A stretch of DNA of 64,000 nucleotides. It comes from Abditibacteriota bacterium. Lineage in GTDB: Bacteria > Armatimonadota > UBA5829. Both the position numbers and the translations under genes were made by a program. The DNA lies in assembly GCA_017552965.1 (NCBI GenBank), contig JAFZNQ010000010.1:1-64000 (forward strand). The letters run 5' to 3'. The notes below the pieces were generated by a model. That model searched no databases. It saw nothing but the letters and a program-made list of their open reading frames with translations, and was not told the origin of the DNA. Position 1 is the stretch's first letter. Each line of letters starts with the position of its first letter. Positions 51,230 to 59,657 of the stretch are shown piece after piece.

Positions 51230-52123
51230 CTAATACCTGATCATCTTTTCCAGAGCGCTCTTGGCCGAGGCTATCACTTCGTCGGACAGCCGGATCTCAT
51301 GGGTCATGGTCTCCAGGCAGCGGAGCAGCTTCTCGGGAGTATTCTTCTTCATGTTCGGGCATATATTGACCGGATTGGGATTGATGAACTCCTTGTCCGG
51401 GTTGTGCTTTCTGAACTGGTGTATGAGGCCCCGCTCGGTGCATATGATGAACCGCTTGTTCTCCGAAGCAGTGATCTCCCTGATCATGCCGCTGGTGGAG
51501 GCTATGATATCGGCCAGCTCCAGCACGTCTCCGGGGCACTCGGGGTGCGCTACCACCAGAGCGTCGGGGTTTTCGCGCTTTGCCCGGACCACGTCTGTGG
51601 AGAGTATCCTGTTGTGCACGGGGCAGCAGCCGTTCCAGCATATGACTTCCTTGTCGGGCACCATGCTCTGCACGTAGGCTCCCAGATGTCTGTCAGGCAC
51701 AAACAGTACCCGGTCCGAATCCATGCCTGCCACCACTCTGACCGCATTGGCGGAGGTGCAGATGATGTCGGACTCGGATTTGATCTCGGCAGTGGTATTC
51801 ACGTAGGCCACCACGGGCACGCCGGGATACATGGACTTGAAGCGTCTCAGCTCGTCGCCTGTAATGGTGTCTGCCATGGGACAGCCGGCATTTTCATCGG
51901 GGATAAGGACCGTCTTCCCGGGAGAAAGTATCTTGGCGGTCTCCGCCATAAAATGGACTCCGCAGAACACTATCACGTCTGCGTCGGTGCCGGCGGCGAT
52001 CCTGGAGAGCTCCAGACTGTCACCGGTATAATCGGCCAGCTCCTGTATCTCGACGGGGGTATAGTTGTGCCCCAGTATGACTGCGTTTTTCTCTTTTTTC
52101 AGCTGTTTGATCTTTTCAATCAT
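51230..52123 (-). CDS. nadA: Quinolinate synthase
   Basis: Condenses iminoaspartate with dihydroxyacetone phosphate using a [4Fe-4S] cluster. Seen: GHNYTPVEIQELADYTGDSL, the FCGVHFMAETAKIL segment, the Cys in PDENAGCPMAD, the Cys in CWNGCCPVHNR and a third in NICPNMKK, giving the three ligands. Length 297 is the short bacterial form. nadC follows; no nadB (aspartate oxidase) is in the window, as in many anaerobes that use aspartate dehydrogenase. It lies 12 nt after rlmN. Confidence 0.95.
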   Translation of the reverse strand: MIEKIKQLKKEKNAVILGHNYTPVEIQELADYTGDSLELSRIAAGTDADVIVFCGVHFMAETAKILSPGKTVLIPDENAGCPMADTITGDELRRFKSMYPGVPVVAYVNTTAEIKSESDIICTSANAVRVVAGMDSDRVLFVPDRHLGAYVQSMVPDKEVICWNGCCPVHNRILSTDVVRAKRENPDALVVAHPECPGDVLELADIIASTSGMIREITASENKRFIICTERGLIHQFRKHNPDKEFINPNPVNICPNMKKNTPEKLLRCLETMTHEIRLSDEVIASAKSALEKMIRY

Positions 52124-52135
52124 ATCTTATCTCCT

Positions 52136-53152
52136 CTATGGCTTTGACATATTTCTGAGCTGACCGCAGGCGGCTCCCTTTTTGGAGCCCCGCTCCAGCC
52201 TTTGGGTCACGGGAACGCCCCGCTCCCCGAGTATGGCGGCAAATGAGCTGACGGTCCGTCCGGAGGGCCTCCGGAAAGGCTTCCCCTCCACCGGATTGTA
52301 GGGAATGAGATTGACGTGGGCCTTCAGCCTGCGGGCGATGCCTGCCAGGGCCTCCGCCGCTTCCCCGGAAGTATTGACCCCGTCCAGCAGCAGATATTCC
52401 AGTGTGATGCGTCTGCCGGTCCTTTCAAAATAGTAAGCGCAGGCCGACTCTATATCCTCCAGAGTGTTGCGCCGCGCTATGGGTATCAGCTGCTGCCTCT
52501 GTTCCTGAAAAGGCGAATGCAGAGACAGAGCCAGGGTAAATTCAGGCTGCAGGTCTGCCAGACGCCTGATACCCGACACTATCCCGGAGGTGGACACTGT
52601 GATACGCCTCTGGCTTATCCCAAGACGCTTGTTGATGACGCCGCAGGCCCGGGTCACCTGCTCAATGTTGTGCAGGGGCTCCCCTATGCCCATAAACACC
52701 ACGTGACTGATCCTCTCCCCGGTCTCCCTCTCCACAAAGAGTATCTGATTCACTATCTCTCCGCAGGTCAGGTTTCTCACGAAGCCGTTCAGGCAAGAAG
52801 CGCAAAAAGCGCAGCCCACTGCGCACCCCACCTGAGTGGATACGCACACGGAGCGCCTGTCACTGTAGGGCAGATACACGCACTCGATAAGAGCGCCGTC
52901 TCCCAGACGCAGCAGATATTTGCAGGTGCCGTCGTCAGCCTCTGTCCTGTCTGCGCACTCCGGCGTCTCCAGGTCCAGACTGTCCTTCAGAGATTCCCTG
53001 AGCCCCTTGGGCAGATTGGTCATCTCGTCAAAGGAAGCAGCCTTGTGACCATAGACCCAGTCCCTCAGCTGACCTGCCCTGAAAGAGGGAGCCTGCAGCT
53101 CTGCCAGCAGAGCGGCCGTCTCCTCTTCGGAAAGGGAATGGTATTTCAGCAA
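52136..53152 (-). CDS. rlmN: 23S rRNA (adenine-2503-C2)-methyltransferase
   Basis: Radical SAM enzyme that methylates A2503 of 23S rRNA (and adenosine 37 of some tRNAs). CAVGCAFC (Cys-x3-Cys-x2-Cys) is the cluster motif, GIGEPLHN the SAM loop, and AACGQLR the C-terminal catalytic Cys. Length 338 is typical. The frame continues 147 codons upstream, but that part runs across the glycyl radical enzyme gene and has no family similarity. I therefore start at the TTG at 53152, which yields MLKYHSLSEEE. GGAGAAAGGA lies upstream. Confidence 0.9.
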   Translation of the reverse strand: MLKYHSLSEEETAALLAELQAPSFRAGQLRDWVYGHKAASFDEMTNLPKGLRESLKDSLDLETPECADRTEADDGTCKYLLRLGDGALIECVYLPYSDRRSVCVSTQVGCAVGCAFCASCLNGFVRNLTCGEIVNQILFVERETGERISHVVFMGIGEPLHNIEQVTRACGVINKRLGISQRRITVSTSGIVSGIRRLADLQPEFTLALSLHSPFQEQRQQLIPIARRNTLEDIESACAYYFERTGRRITLEYLLLDGVNTSGEAAEALAGIARRLKAHVNLIPYNPVEGKPFRRPSGRTVSSFAAILGERGVPVTQRLERGSKKGAACGQLRNMSKP

Positions 53153-55212
53153 AGCGAGTGTTCCTTTCTCCTGATCACCTCGTCCTGCATGTTGGGAGGC
53201 AGATTGACAAAATAGTCGGAATAGCCGGCCACCCTGACTACCAGATCGCCGTGCCTTTCGGGATGAGCCTGAGCATCCTTCAGCTCCGCCAGACTGGTGA
53301 TATTGATCTGTATCTCCATTCCTCCCCGCAGCAGATAGGCCTTGACCAGAGCCTTCAGGGACGAGGCGGCCTTGTCCGGAGACAGGTTGTCCCGGGAAAA
53401 CTTGATGTTCTGCACCAGCCCGCCTATCATGGGGGAATGATCCCATTTGGTGGTGGACTTGATGGAGGCGGTAGGCCCCTTGATATCCCGTCCCTGGGCA
53501 GAGCCGGCGCCATCCGCAAAGGCAGTCCCCGAAAGGCGTCCGTCGGGAGTAGCCATGGTCTGGCTTCCCAGACGAGCGTGGTTGATCCAGCAAAAGGTCC
53601 CGGGCACGTATTCATGGCCGCCCACCCTGTAGCTGCGGGACAATCGGGCTTCCCGTTCAAAGAGCCGGCCGGCTATGGAGTCCACCTCGTCGTCATCATT
53701 GCCGTATTTGGGCAGAGACAGGATATATGCCAGCAGCGCGTCATATCCCTTGAAGTCTGCCTCGAGAGCGGCGTAGAGCTCCGTGAAGTCCAGGCGCCTT
53801 TCTTTGTATATGAGTCTGTCCACGGCGTATATGGCGTCGGCCACGTTGGCCGTGCCCACGAAAGAGTTTTCCACCCAATTGTATCTGGCCCCTTCGCAGT
53901 CGTAGTCCTTGCCAGTCTCCAGACAATCCCGGGTAAAACAGCTGACCAGAGGCTCCAGGCCCCACTGTTTGCGGGCTTCCCAGGCGGCGTCCATGGCTGC
54001 CGCGGCGCCGCTCACCTGCTTGTCCAGAGAGACAAAGTATCTCTCGGTCAATTCTTCTATATCCGCAGGCGGGTCCTGTCTGGCCTCCTTCAGCACGTCC
54101 AGCAGAGCCTGGCTGCAATTGAAATAGGGGCTGGCCACATACACGTTGGCGCAGCCGGCAGGCATGATCTCCACACAGGTAGAATTCATCCATTCCCGGG
54201 CGTCGGCGTCGCTGACCCCGTTTTTCACAAGGCCCTCGTGAATGACGTTGTCGTTGAAAAAGGAAGGACAGCCCACCCCTTCCAGCTCCAGTCTGCAGCA
54301 GAAGTCCATGAGTTCTTCGGGAGCGTCCTGAGTCCAGGCCAGACCTATGGTGGGATACACCAGGCGGCTCCTGACTCTGGCCGCTATGGCCAGATAGGTG
54401 ATATCGTTGCACACATAGCCCTCTGCGTCGGGGCCGCCCACTATCACGGACAGGGCCAGACCGGGAGCGCATATGTTGTTCAGCTGCAGGTAGTAATGAC
54501 ACAGCAGATCAAAGGCCTCCTCCGAAGTAAGAATGCCCTTCGCCGTATCCCTCAGATAAAAATCTATGAGGCTCCTGTCCAGCCTGCAGCAGGTGACCAG
54601 ATTGTGATCCTCGCCGTACCAGATGCACACCTGGGCAAAAAAGAGCAGCTGCAGAGCCTGATAAAAGGTGTGGGGAGGCTCGCTGATGATGCTCTCACAG
54701 TTCTCGGCCTGCCGATGCATACCCAGCTCCCTGCATTTGCGGGCGGTCTTGCGGATATATTCGCCAATGCCTGCCAAAGCCCTTTCGCAGCCGGTGTAAA
54801 AGTCCGAAGGGCCGTTGGTCTCGGCGCAGGCCCGGATATAGCCCGCCATATCCCTGAGACCCAGGTCCAGCAGCCTTTTGTAGTCCGGGTTGATGTGGCC
54901 GTTGTCCCCTCCGGGCCAGGGAGGCATATCCCTGCAGGCCTCTGCGGCCTCGCCTTCGGGCACCCCGGGCTCGTTGTTGAAGGCCGGGCACCCAACTATG
55001 AGCTCCCGGGGGTCGATATCCGGCTCCATGGCAGAGAGCCTGCCATAGCACCGTTCGCCTCTCCATATGGCATGGGACGCGCCCCTGCTTCTGAGGCGGC
55101 TCTCCGCGTCGGCAAGGACGAATTCGCCCACGCCTCTGGGTCTGTAAAACAGCTTCAGCCTGTCCTTGGCAAGGCTCTTGTAATCATCCGTCAGCTGAAA
55201 GTCAAAATTCAT
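53146..55212 (-). CDS. Glycyl radical enzyme 2 (CVE-type), no adjacent activase
   Basis: A 688-residue glycyl radical enzyme, shorter than the first. Catalytic Cys346 is in NSTCVEIMPAG and the glycyl radical Gly663 in VVRVAGYSDYF. The CVE motif again points to a dehydratase or lyase rather than pyruvate formate-lyase. No activase is adjacent; the one at 18532 could serve both. It overlaps the GH42-like gene by 11 nt and rlmN by 7 nt. The context of glycosidases suggests a sugar- or polyol-derived substrate, which is inference. The two enzymes share fold and motifs but differ widely in sequence. Confidence 0.88.
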   Translation of the reverse strand: MNFDFQLTDDYKSLAKDRLKLFYRPRGVGEFVLADAESRLRSRGASHAIWRGERCYGRLSAMEPDIDPRELIVGCPAFNNEPGVPEGEAAEACRDMPPWPGGDNGHINPDYKRLLDLGLRDMAGYIRACAETNGPSDFYTGCERALAGIGEYIRKTARKCRELGMHRQAENCESIISEPPHTFYQALQLLFFAQVCIWYGEDHNLVTCCRLDRSLIDFYLRDTAKGILTSEEAFDLLCHYYLQLNNICAPGLALSVIVGGPDAEGYVCNDITYLAIAARVRSRLVYPTIGLAWTQDAPEELMDFCCRLELEGVGCPSFFNDNVIHEGLVKNGVSDADAREWMNSTCVEIMPAGCANVYVASPYFNCSQALLDVLKEARQDPPADIEELTERYFVSLDKQVSGAAAAMDAAWEARKQWGLEPLVSCFTRDCLETGKDYDCEGARYNWVENSFVGTANVADAIYAVDRLIYKERRLDFTELYAALEADFKGYDALLAYILSLPKYGNDDDEVDSIAGRLFEREARLSRSYRVGGHEYVPGTFCWINHARLGSQTMATPDGRLSGTAFADGAGSAQGRDIKGPTASIKSTTKWDHSPMIGGLVQNIKFSRDNLSPDKAASSLKALVKAYLLRGGMEIQINITSLAELKDAQAHPERHGDLVVRVAGYSDYFVNLPPNMQDEVIRRKEHSLC

Positions 55213-57652
55213 GTTTTATCCTCACGATGCAGCTGGTGTCAAAGCTGCCTATATCCACTCCTCCGTCGGCGGTCCGGACTTCCGAGACTACGCCGTCCCT
55301 GACCACGGTCACTCCCTTCCCGGAGCCGGTTATGGTCAGGCTGAAGGAGCCTGTCTTCCTCTGATTCACAAAATAATACACTGTTTCGCCGCCGCCCTGC
55401 CAGCGGGTGGCGCTGAGATACCGGTTGTCCGTCTCAAAGGGGAGCCTTATCCCCCGGGCCTTCAGCTCCCGAAGGAGCAGCAGGGAGGCTTCGCAGAGGA
55501 CCCCGCTGCGCTCGGGCGTCTCCTCTCCCCACAGGAACAGGGGCGGCGTATTGCCGGCGTGTGTGTCCCTGATGAGCTCGCCGCAGTATTCCGAGCCGTA
55601 GTCTCTCGCCGGAGCCACGGAGCCGCCGGAGTATGGCGCTCCCGTATCGGAGCATCGGGCGAATTCGCCTCCGAAAAACAGCCTGTCGCTGCGCTTTTGC
55701 AGGGCCTCCCCGGCCCGGGAAGAGATATAGGGACAGTGTGGGACCAGTATCAGCTTGTAGTCGTCCAGCAGGTCCGGGTTTTTCTCTATCTCCGCAAGGC
55801 TTACCACGTCCACGTTCACCAGACAGGACTTGAGTATCTTGTACCAGCCCATAAAGCTGAAGGGGCTGTTCTTATAGCCCTCGGCATCGTCGGAGGTGGC
55901 GGGCAGCGCGGTGTGTATGATAGCCGCTTCCTTCGGAGCCTTCTTGTCCTCCAGTGTCCGGATACCCTCCGCTGCCATCTCGTTGATGCGCCGCAGCCCG
56001 TCTATGGGCACATGATTTTTGTAGCTGTAATCATCGGTGAGATGCCACAGGTCCCAGCCGCAATACACCAGTCCCCGTGCCCCCGAGGCAACGGCGTTCT
56101 GAGCCATTTTGTTGATATGCCATTCGCCGATATGCACTCCGGAGGTAAAGTCCACCAGATCCACGGCCCACATAGGCTTGCGGTATTTGCGGGCTGTATC
56201 CAGAGCGCAGGTGATGCGGTAGTCGTCTCCGTCGGCGGAGCACACCTGCATCCCTATCTCATCCACAGAGCCGCTGTTCATCAGCACTCTGTCCAGACTG
56301 ATGGCGCCGGCGGCTATGCTGTCCCACTCCACTCCCCAGGCAAAAGAATTGGTGAGATAAGACACTGTCCTTCTGCCATAGGAGTTTTGCTTGTACAGGC
56401 TGTGGGTATGGTTGATCCAATAAGCCGCGTGCTCATACCAAAAACGGGTCCAGTCCCCCACCGCAGCATTCCCGTTAGAGTAAGCCCTGTCCTTCGGCAG
56501 GTTTTCTATCATGCATTCCCCGTTTGCATATTCATGCCGGGGCTCCTTGCCGGACCATATGACGGTCCCCCACTCGGACAAAGGCTTGGCCAGCTCCTCG
56601 CCCTCCGGGGACCTGAAGGACAGGTTCCGATAGCGGACCCTGCCGTGGCCTGCCAGCTGCAGCTGGATGGTCACATAGGCCGAGTCGGCCGGCGCGGTGA
56701 TGCTGCAGGATATGGTGTGCCAGTCGGTATCACTGCGTTTTTCGTAGGGAGACCCTCTGAAGCCCGTAAAGCCCGTGTTGTCCCCGTTGGCAAAGTTCAG
56801 CTCTGCGTAGGCGCCTCCACCCAGGCCCTCGGTTTTCACGTCAAAGGACAGGGTGTACGCGTCTCCTCCCCGGACGGGGATGAGCTGCGGAGCGTTACCC
56901 TCACCGCCCAGCAGCGGACCGGAAACATAGGACGCCTGGCAGTCTCCGTATGCGGCGTCCGTCACTATGGACTGGCCTTTGCTGCCGGCAATGCCGTTGC
57001 CGGATATCTGCACTCTGGGGACCTCCACGGCCTCAAAGGACGGAAAATCGCTGCCCCAGGCCTTGTTGAGAGCCGAAATGGACTTGTATTTGTTGCGAAG
57101 CCAGGTCTTAAAGGCGTCCGTATCCGTCTTGCCATAGCGTTCGTAAGTATTGAACCACCATTCGGCTCCGGGATGTACGTAAGAGACCCGTTTTTCGGGA
57201 TCGATCTCATCCAGATGCTTCATCCACTCCCGGACCAGTATCTCCAGCTCCCGGTTGAACACCGGGGAGGCTATGGAGGGCTGAGGCGACGGAACGCCGG
57301 CAATATTGGCTATGGTCTCGCCGGCAGCCGAGCATTTTTCCGAGAGCCAGGGAGCCGAGGAGTGATACAAAGGATTCACCTCACAGATGATGCTCCCTCC
57401 AAGCCCCAGACTGCGTAGCTGTTGGACCTGAGCGTCGAGAAAGTCAAAGGTCAGAGTGTCTTCCTGCGTTCTCACGAACCAGTTGCTGCTGGCGGCATAG
57501 GTGATAGAGTTGGCCCCGGAGACAGGTATCTCATCATTGTCGTCGGCGGGATAAAAACGTATGGGATACAGGTCAAACCAGCTGACGACGGGCTCGGCCC
57601 ACGCCGCGGAAAAGGCGGCAAGCAAGAACAAGGCAATGAGAACTAATCGCAT
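55202..57652 (-). CDS. Secreted GH42-like glycosidase with embedded carbohydrate-binding module
   Basis: An 816-residue exported protein with signal MRLVLIALFLLAAFSAAWA. The TIM-barrel part resembles GH42 beta-galactosidases: WLRNKYKSISALNKAWGSDF is the family helix. About residues 230-350 hold an inserted beta-sandwich, resembling a CBM4/9-type module (SFDVKTEGLGGGAYAEL). The barrel continues after it, and a Rossmann-like trimerisation-type domain (KLILVPHCPYISSRAGEAL) ends the chain. Catalytic Glu assignment is unclear. I chose the ATG at 57652, with GAGG upstream, as it begins the signal peptide. Overlaps the GH2 gene by 10 nt. Confidence 0.75.
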   Translation of the reverse strand: MRLVLIALFLLAAFSAAWAEPVVSWFDLYPIRFYPADDNDEIPVSGANSITYAASSNWFVRTQEDTLTFDFLDAQVQQLRSLGLGGSIICEVNPLYHSSAPWLSEKCSAAGETIANIAGVPSPQPSIASPVFNRELEILVREWMKHLDEIDPEKRVSYVHPGAEWWFNTYERYGKTDTDAFKTWLRNKYKSISALNKAWGSDFPSFEAVEVPRVQISGNGIAGSKGQSIVTDAAYGDCQASYVSGPLLGGEGNAPQLIPVRGGDAYTLSFDVKTEGLGGGAYAELNFANGDNTGFTGFRGSPYEKRSDTDWHTISCSITAPADSAYVTIQLQLAGHGRVRYRNLSFRSPEGEELAKPLSEWGTVIWSGKEPRHEYANGECMIENLPKDRAYSNGNAAVGDWTRFWYEHAAYWINHTHSLYKQNSYGRRTVSYLTNSFAWGVEWDSIAAGAISLDRVLMNSGSVDEIGMQVCSADGDDYRITCALDTARKYRKPMWAVDLVDFTSGVHIGEWHINKMAQNAVASGARGLVYCGWDLWHLTDDYSYKNHVPIDGLRRINEMAAEGIRTLEDKKAPKEAAIIHTALPATSDDAEGYKNSPFSFMGWYKILKSCLVNVDVVSLAEIEKNPDLLDDYKLILVPHCPYISSRAGEALQKRSDRLFFGGEFARCSDTGAPYSGGSVAPARDYGSEYCGELIRDTHAGNTPPLFLWGEETPERSGVLCEASLLLLRELKARGIRLPFETDNRYLSATRWQGGGETVYYFVNQRKTGSFSLTITGSGKGVTVVRDGVVSEVRTADGGVDIGSFDTSCIVRIKHEF

Positions 57653-59595
57653 AATTCCTCCGGCGTCCTGCGGAACACCAAGCCCAGAGACAGGGCGGCA
57701 GGCTTCAGATTTCTGTGATAGTCTATGACCGAGGTGTTGCAGGGACAGGGATACAGGTCGTGGCCCATCCACACCATAAAGCCGCCGCAGGCCGGGAACC
57801 GCTTTTTGGTCTCCCGGGCTGCGATATAGAGCAGCTGGGCCTGACGGCGCTGGCTCCAGATGACGTATTCCTCCGGAGAAACCGGCTGTCTCCCGTGCTC
57901 CCGTTCAAACTCCGCCGTTTCCAGCCACCAGTGATAGGGTCTGGCCCAAAAGACGCTGTCGTTGGCCACCGGCATGGAGGGGGCGCCTCCTGCGTATCGG
58001 GCTATCACCTCTATGGAGGAAGCCCCGGGCGCTCCCGTCTCAGACCTGAACATGGCGTCATCCCGGGCAAAATAGTCCGCCCAGTCGTCTATGCTGTCGG
58101 CCTTCCAGGGGCCGTGCACGTTCTCGTTGACGCCCTTCCCTCTGTTGGAGTCATCCACAGTGAAGGAAGGCCCCGTAGGCGAGCCGGTGATGAATCTGTG
58201 ACAGGGGTCCTCTCTGCATGCGGTATCCTGCAATCGCTTCAGCAGGGGGTGCTCGTCGCTGCAGGGTCTCATCCTGCCGGACAGATGGCTGTCCGTAAAT
58301 AGCTCATTGCCTCCGCTCCACAGGAGGAGCGACGGGTGATGGCACCGTCTGTCTATATAGCTCACGAATATCCGGTCCATCTCGTCGGCAAAGTCCTTGT
58401 CGTAGGGAGGCGTGTTGTCCAGAGCCGAGCTGCTCATGGGCAGCTCCTGCCACACCAGTATGCCGGCCTCGTCGCAGAGGTCGTAAAAGTCTTCCGTCCC
58501 CAGGACCCCTACTCCGTTGACCCTGAATATGTTTACTCCCAGGTCCTTGTATATGCGGACAAGCTCCGCGTAGTCCTCCCGGGTGCAGTCGGCAAAATTG
58601 TGATAGGGAGGCACCCAGTTGAAGCCCTGCAAAAAGGTATCTCTGCCGTTGATGGAGCACAGCCACTTGCCGGAGGAAGGAGAAGCCCCCGCCGTGCGCT
58701 TCCACTCGATGTGTCTGAAGCCTACCCTTTTCGTCACGGTTTCGTCTATGGCGTCAAAGGAGACCTCTGCGGTATAGAGTGTCTGCGAGCCCGCCCCGTT
58801 CACGTCCCACAGCTCCGCGGGAATGTCGATGAAGGCGCGGGTCCACAGCTCGCCATCCGCGGCGCAGGTCTCACTGAATATCACTCTGTCGCCGTCCCTG
58901 ACGGCTATCCGGGCGTCGCCCCTGTAAGGGGATGAAAACCGGGCGGAGACTGTGAGGATGCCCCTGCCGGTCTCCGGGTCCGCGTCGGCAAACATCCTGC
59001 AGCAGGTCACGTGACCGCCGCAGGTCTCGGTGATATAGGTCTTATCCCACACTCCGGTCTGGACGAACCTGCAGGTCCAGTCCCAGCCGTAGTAAAAACG
59101 GGTCTTGGGCGCGGTGATCTCCGAGGTCCTGCCAAACTGGCCCAGCCACTTGGGAGCCTCCAGAAAGACTATGGTCAGCCTGTTGGAGCCCTCCTTCCAC
59201 TCTGTAATGGGAAATCTGACCGGCAAAAAGGAGTTGGCAAAGGAGCCTATCAGAGCTCCGTTGAAATACACCTCTCCCTTGTAGTCCAGTCCTTCTGACA
59301 CAAAGGCGTATTCCCTGCCGGCGGAAAACAGGTCGCCGGGTATCTCACAGGTGAACATCCAGTGCCGGTGCTCCACCCACTCGGACCGGCGGTGATCCAG
59401 GCCCACGTTCCAGTCGCCGATGACCGAGTTGTCCCTGAGGACCTTTTGCACCGAGCAGGGAATGCGGCATTCCATGGCCGGCGCCTCACAGGTGGAAGCG
59501 ACTCCGGTCTCCGCGGACCGGACCATCCGCCACACCTCCGGAGTCCATCCGGACAACTGCCACGCGTATTGAGACAGATCGTGTATACGTTTCAT
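57643..59595 (-). CDS. GH2 family glycosidase (beta-mannosidase-like, short)
   Basis: A 650-residue GH2 enzyme without signal peptide, thus cytoplasmic. Jelly-roll (VEHRHWMFTCEIPG), Ig-like and TIM-barrel domains are present, but the usual C-terminal Ig domains are missing, making it about 170 residues shorter than the mannosidases at 4-9 kb. Acid/base Glu431 (LLWSGGNELF) and nucleophile Glu519 (FRSETGAPG) are both kept. The beta-mannosidase type is likely by motif, but the specificity is open. It starts the operon with the GH42-like and second glycyl radical genes. Confidence 0.82.
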   Translation of the reverse strand: MKRIHDLSQYAWQLSGWTPEVWRMVRSAETGVASTCEAPAMECRIPCSVQKVLRDNSVIGDWNVGLDHRRSEWVEHRHWMFTCEIPGDLFSAGREYAFVSEGLDYKGEVYFNGALIGSFANSFLPVRFPITEWKEGSNRLTIVFLEAPKWLGQFGRTSEITAPKTRFYYGWDWTCRFVQTGVWDKTYITETCGGHVTCCRMFADADPETGRGILTVSARFSSPYRGDARIAVRDGDRVIFSETCAADGELWTRAFIDIPAELWDVNGAGSQTLYTAEVSFDAIDETVTKRVGFRHIEWKRTAGASPSSGKWLCSINGRDTFLQGFNWVPPYHNFADCTREDYAELVRIYKDLGVNIFRVNGVGVLGTEDFYDLCDEAGILVWQELPMSSSALDNTPPYDKDFADEMDRIFVSYIDRRCHHPSLLLWSGGNELFTDSHLSGRMRPCSDEHPLLKRLQDTACREDPCHRFITGSPTGPSFTVDDSNRGKGVNENVHGPWKADSIDDWADYFARDDAMFRSETGAPGASSIEVIARYAGGAPSMPVANDSVFWARPYHWWLETAEFEREHGRQPVSPEEYVIWSQRRQAQLLYIAARETKKRFPACGGFMVWMGHDLYPCPCNTSVIDYHRNLKPAALSLGLVFRRTPEELCD

Positions 59596-59615
59596 CGGGT
59601 CGTCCTATAAATAAG

Positions 59616-59645
59616 CAAGCCATTTGCCCCGGGGCAAACGGCTTG
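59616..59645 (-). terminator. Terminator of thrS
   Basis: A long stem CAAGCC-TTTGCCCC/GGGGCAAA-GGCTTG with one mismatch and almost no loop, followed on the minus strand by CTTATTTAT. It lies 12 nt after thrS and 20 nt before the GH2 start. Confidence 0.75.
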
Positions 59646-59657
59646 ACTGATCCAATA

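Noticed and set aside
53153-53593. N-terminal extension of rlmN by 147 codons
   Set aside because: The extension reads out of frame through the coding sequence of glycyl radical enzyme 2 and has no similarity to RlmN, whose normal length is reached from the TTG at 53152.
55211-57418. A 735-codon open frame opposite the GH42-like gene
   Set aside because: Antisense frame with biased composition and no domain; the minus-strand gene has signal peptide and family motifs.
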